From Chloroflexota bacterium (GTDB lineage: Bacteria; Chloroflexota; UBA4733), in contig JAMCTA010000057.1 of assembly GCA_023381895.1 (NCBI GenBank), forward strand, positions 1 through 62,337: DNA of 62,337 bases, written 5' to 3'. The notes beneath the pieces were generated by a model that saw nothing but the letters and a program-made list of their open reading frames with translations, had not been told where the DNA came from and did no database searches. A program made the position numbers and the translations under genes. Below, in pieces: positions 59,978 through 62,337 of this stretch; position 1 is the stretch's first letter; every line of letters starts with the position of its first letter.

Positions 59978-60121
59978 TTACATCGCCCCCTGCACCCAGA
60001 AGTAGGCAGCTGTTGCAGCTACCGCGAGGACGAATGCAACGCGCGTCTGCTGATGGTGTGCCAGCCTCCCACTGCAGCCGGCGACGAACGCACCAAGGAT
60101 CAGTGTTGCCATAATGTACAT
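59978..60121 (-). CDS. Small two-span membrane protein
   Basis: ATG 60121 gives 47 residues with two hydrophobic segments (YIMATLILGAFVAGCSG; RVAFVLAVAATAAYFWVQG) joined by a short polar loop. It ends two bases before the ligase start, and a weak AAGAG site precedes it. An in-frame ATG or TTG upstream (to 60193) would add a soluble leader. No family known. It is probably a partner or a stray membrane peptide in the polysaccharide operon. Confidence 0.5.
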   Translation of the reverse strand: MYIMATLILGAFVAGCSGRLAHHQQTRVAFVLAVAATAAYFWVQGAM

Positions 60122-60242
60122 TGATTTCTCTTTACCTTGCTGAGCCGCCACATCACCGCTGCGGCCCAGTAGCTTCCCGGACCGTAGCAACACCAGATGA
60201 CAGCAATGTGAACACTTCGCATCGGACCATGGACGGTGCTCG

Positions 60243-61076
60243 TTAAGCCAGCGCCGGTCCTTTCACAGCAGTCTGCCCCTCGGTACTGAGTGCAATGAAG
60301 ATCTCTCCTTGCTCCAGCTGTCTTCCACTCTCCCGGCAGAGCAGCACGACGTGCTGAGGGTTCACAGCGTTCTGGGGATTGTTGACGTGCCACACCGCGA
60401 TCAGTTGATCCCAGACGGTTGCGCTTTCGATAAGCACGACCCGAGCCGATCCCAAGCTTCCGGTGATATCGCTCCACTCGCGAAACAGAGCGCGACCGGA
60501 GGGCGAGCCTGAGAAGCACGCAGACATTGCTGCGACATCCGAACGATCGCAAGCGAGCCAGAGTCTCTCCAAGACGGTGATTCTGGCGGCAGCGCGGTTC
60601 GGAATCGCTTGTGTTCGCGCGATGCAGGTGAAGGCTCCAAGTCCGACCAGCGTTCCACCTGCGGTTGCGATGAAGAACAAGCTGAGAACCCAGTCGAGCG
60701 TGACGATCCCGCCTATGGCCGGAAGCGGCTGCAATGGGGGAGCAAACTGCTGGACGGCAGCTGTGATCGTTGCAAAGCCGAATAGGAGGCCCATCCCGAG
60801 GATCAGCAGACGTCGCGCCTGCTGGCTCAGCCGGATATACGCTCGCGTGATATGCAATCGAGATGGACGGGTCACCCCCACGGCAATGAGGGTGATCACG
60901 AGTCCGGTGGTTGCTCCAAGGGCCTCAGCAGTGATGCGAGCTCGATGTCCCTCTGTTGAGCGGAAGAGCACGGCGAGCACCACGACGCCGAGCACGAAGA
61001 GAAACGCCCCGGCACGGCGGTTGAGAACCGCGTGCTGCCGGGAGTCACTCGTTTGGTGCGCTACACGCGCATTCAT
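60243..61076 (-). CDS. Hypothetical membrane protein
   Basis: The 277 residues contain about four membrane helices, with AGAFLFVLGVVVLAVLF, TTGLVITLIAVGVT, LLILGMGLLFGFATITAAV and VLSLFFIATAGGTLVGLGAF, followed by a soluble C-terminal domain (LERLWLACDRSDVAAMSACF; VWDQLIAVWHVNNPQNAVNP). No family is recognised. It lies between a GT2 gene and the small membrane protein on the same strand, within the second polysaccharide locus. Confidence 0.6.
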   Translation of the reverse strand: MNARVAHQTSDSRQHAVLNRRAGAFLFVLGVVVLAVLFRSTEGHRARITAEALGATTGLVITLIAVGVTRPSRLHITRAYIRLSQQARRLLILGMGLLFGFATITAAVQQFAPPLQPLPAIGGIVTLDWVLSLFFIATAGGTLVGLGAFTCIARTQAIPNRAAARITVLERLWLACDRSDVAAMSACFSGSPSGRALFREWSDITGSLGSARVVLIESATVWDQLIAVWHVNNPQNAVNPQHVVLLCRESGRQLEQGEIFIALSTEGQTAVKGPALA

Positions 61077-61113
61077 TTCTGTTCACTGCCTTTCTAACGT
61101 GTACACACGCATT

Positions 61114-62208
61114 TCATATGGGGTCTCGTCGGGGACGCTGAGCGAGAGCACGCGCCAGTGTAGAGGAACGCTCCTGCGGCCGCTCGACGAGCTGCCAGAA
61201 CACGGCTGGACTGCCGAGGGCGGTGGCTAAGCCTTGCCAGTAGCGAAGGTTCCAGAGAGCGCTGCAGCAAGAGAAACCCAGCCGGTGGAGGCCGGTTCGG
61301 TTGGCAACGAGCACTGTCAGGGTGAGCAGCCAGACCAGTTGTTGGGTGATCGCCGGGTGCCCCAGGCACAGCTTTGTGAGGCGCTGGACAGCCCAGTGGC
61401 GCCCCACGAACTCGTCCAGAATCGATTGCAACAGGTGAATGCGCGCCCGATCCCGAGCCATAGCCACGTCGACACGAGCGTAGAGCTCAGGAATCGATAC
61501 CCAGACCTGCAAAGGCCGGTAGGAGTTGTGCTTGCCATCGGCGCGTGGCTCATAGATAAACGCGAGACCAAGGTCCTGTAGTCTGTACGCGAGCTCTACA
61601 TCCTCGGCGCGTCGCAAGGAGGGATCGAATCCACCAACAGCCTCCAGCCAGCGCCGGCGAACCGAGCTATTTCCGGTGTAGAACTGCCGGGGGGTTGGAC
61701 CATAGTGGCCAGCGAGCATCGCCTGGTACTGCTTCTGGAGTGTTCTATCCTCCCAGCGTACCCAGAGCGGGCGCTCGGGATCGATCCCGGGCGACAGCGG
61801 ACCAATTACTACGGCGTGGTCAGTACGCGTGTGATGATCGAGGTGTGCTGAGAGCCAGCCTCTCACGGGAACGACGTCGTCATCGAGAAAGACGATGACT
61901 TCACCCCGGGCTCGCGTGATCCCCAAGTTGCGTGCCGCTGCCGGCCCCACCCCAGGGCAGGTAAGCCGGTGTATACGGAACGGCAGAAACTGCGCCCACG
62001 CTCGGACGAGAGCGATGGTGCCATCAGCGCAGCCATCGGCAATGACAATAACTTCGAAGCTCTCTGGTGAGCAGTCCTGACATCGTAAGGCTTCCAGAGT
62101 CGCGTGCAGCTGCTCCCTGCGGTTATGTGTGGGGATCACGATCGAAGCAAACGGAGTGCGGGCAGAATCGGGTTGCTCCTCCAGATGTGGCACTGCGGTG
62201 GTGTACAT
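61114..62208 (-). CDS. Glycosyltransferase family 2, probable surface-polymer type
   Basis: The 364 residues start at ATG 62208 (GAGG about 11 bases upstream); the open frame runs to 62310. The GT-A core has ASIVIPTHNRREQLHATLEA, FEVIVIADGCADGTIALVRA, ARNLGITRARGEVIVFLDDD with the D-x-D metal site, and GNSSVRRRWLEAVGGFDPSL followed by EDVELAYRLQDLG. The C-terminal third has hydrophobic stretches (AITQQLVWLLTLTVLVAN) near the end that may attach it to the membrane. It sits directly after the gene at the window's edge, with 13 bases between, so both may share an mRNA. Confidence 0.88.
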   Translation of the reverse strand: MYTTAVPHLEEQPDSARTPFASIVIPTHNRREQLHATLEALRCQDCSPESFEVIVIADGCADGTIALVRAWAQFLPFRIHRLTCPGVGPAAARNLGITRARGEVIVFLDDDVVPVRGWLSAHLDHHTRTDHAVVIGPLSPGIDPERPLWVRWEDRTLQKQYQAMLAGHYGPTPRQFYTGNSSVRRRWLEAVGGFDPSLRRAEDVELAYRLQDLGLAFIYEPRADGKHNSYRPLQVWVSIPELYARVDVAMARDRARIHLLQSILDEFVGRHWAVQRLTKLCLGHPAITQQLVWLLTLTVLVANRTGLHRLGFSCCSALWNLRYWQGLATALGSPAVFWQLVERPQERSSTLARALAQRPRRDPI

Positions 62209-62221
62209 TATTTCAGCAGCC

Positions 62222-62337
62222 TCACGCGATCCGAGCACGCGCTTCCTCGCCGGGTGGAAGCGACCAGGTCGTCTCAGGCTTACCGGCGATGAACATATCC
62301 GCGAGCTCAACCCCCTGCATCACCGAGTGGTCGGTGT
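62222..62337 (-). CDS. Partial gene, C-terminal 37 residues, unidentified
   Basis: A frame open to the window's right edge ends at TGA 62222-62224 with VMQGVELADMFIAGKPETTW then SLPPGEEARARIA. Codon use and position before the GT2 gene make it coding. The tail is too short for me to name a family; from position, a sugar-biosynthesis or transport protein is plausible. Confidence 0.5.
   Translation of the reverse strand, partial: TDHSVMQGVELADMFIAGKPETTWSLPPGEEARARIA

Overview
The window reads as one contiguous piece of a bacterial chromosome, most likely Chloroflexota (Thermomicrobia-like). The reasons are moderate GC, many GTG and TTG starts, a dimeric glycyl-tRNA synthetase, a SecA with lineage-type insertions, PpdK, a secreted CAP-domain protein with a characteristic C-terminal module, c-di-AMP receptor paralogues, and a set of -10 boxes placed so close to start codons that leaderless mRNAs are likely. 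The lineage call is inferred from protein character only. No rRNA operon or CRISPR array is present.

Region 1 (1-6667) is a decayed mobile-element zone at the 3' end of tRNA-Ile(CAT). It holds an ISAs1 transposase tail, a broken tyrosine integrase, a 44-bp copy of the tRNA 3' half (744-787), an IS21 istA wreck, a small protein that joins an IS630-like N-terminus to a CRP-type winged helix, a 121-bp TA-flanked MITE, the C-terminal piece of a ThiF/E1-like enzyme, a dif-like 28-bp site next to a truncated Xer-type recombinase, and an intact integrase ending beside the tRNA. The layout is two elements stacked in tandem at one attachment site.

Region 2 (6658-31624) is housekeeping: DUF951, threonine aldolase, an M20 peptidase, glyS, a J-domain protein, cca, a coiled-coil protein plus NYN nuclease pair, a bifunctional nuclease, an HDAC-fold deacetylase, secA, FmdB, an orphan OmpR-type regulator, a polyprenyl synthase, aroQ, an RG-rich acidic protein, GtrA, a secreted CAP protein, two tRNA-Ser genes, cysK, an oxidoreductase, a SWIM protein, rplU-rpmA with a clear terminator, and two tandem c-di-AMP receptor genes.

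Region 3 (31829-40073) is a surface-polysaccharide locus. A Wzy/ligase-type membrane protein and four glycosyltransferases on the + strand surround a back-to-back three-gene unit on the - strand: an HprK-related kinase, a nucleotidyltransferase-fold protein and a PqqD-like protein. This unit resembles the poorly understood HPr-rel-A type systems and is the best candidate here for a little-described system.

Region 4 (40100-53287) has tRNA-Leu, two tandem archaeal-type PurP genes (the second with a changed motif residue), gltB with an intrinsic terminator in its 5' leader, an overlapping ParA-family ATPase/short FtsZ pair, dgt and ppdK. Region 5 (53288-62337) starts with VapBC remnants and becomes a second polysaccharide locus: a sugar epimerase lacking the catalytic Lys, a large secreted protein, an acyltransferase, an O-antigen ligase-like protein, small membrane proteins, a GT2 and the tail of one more gene running off the end.
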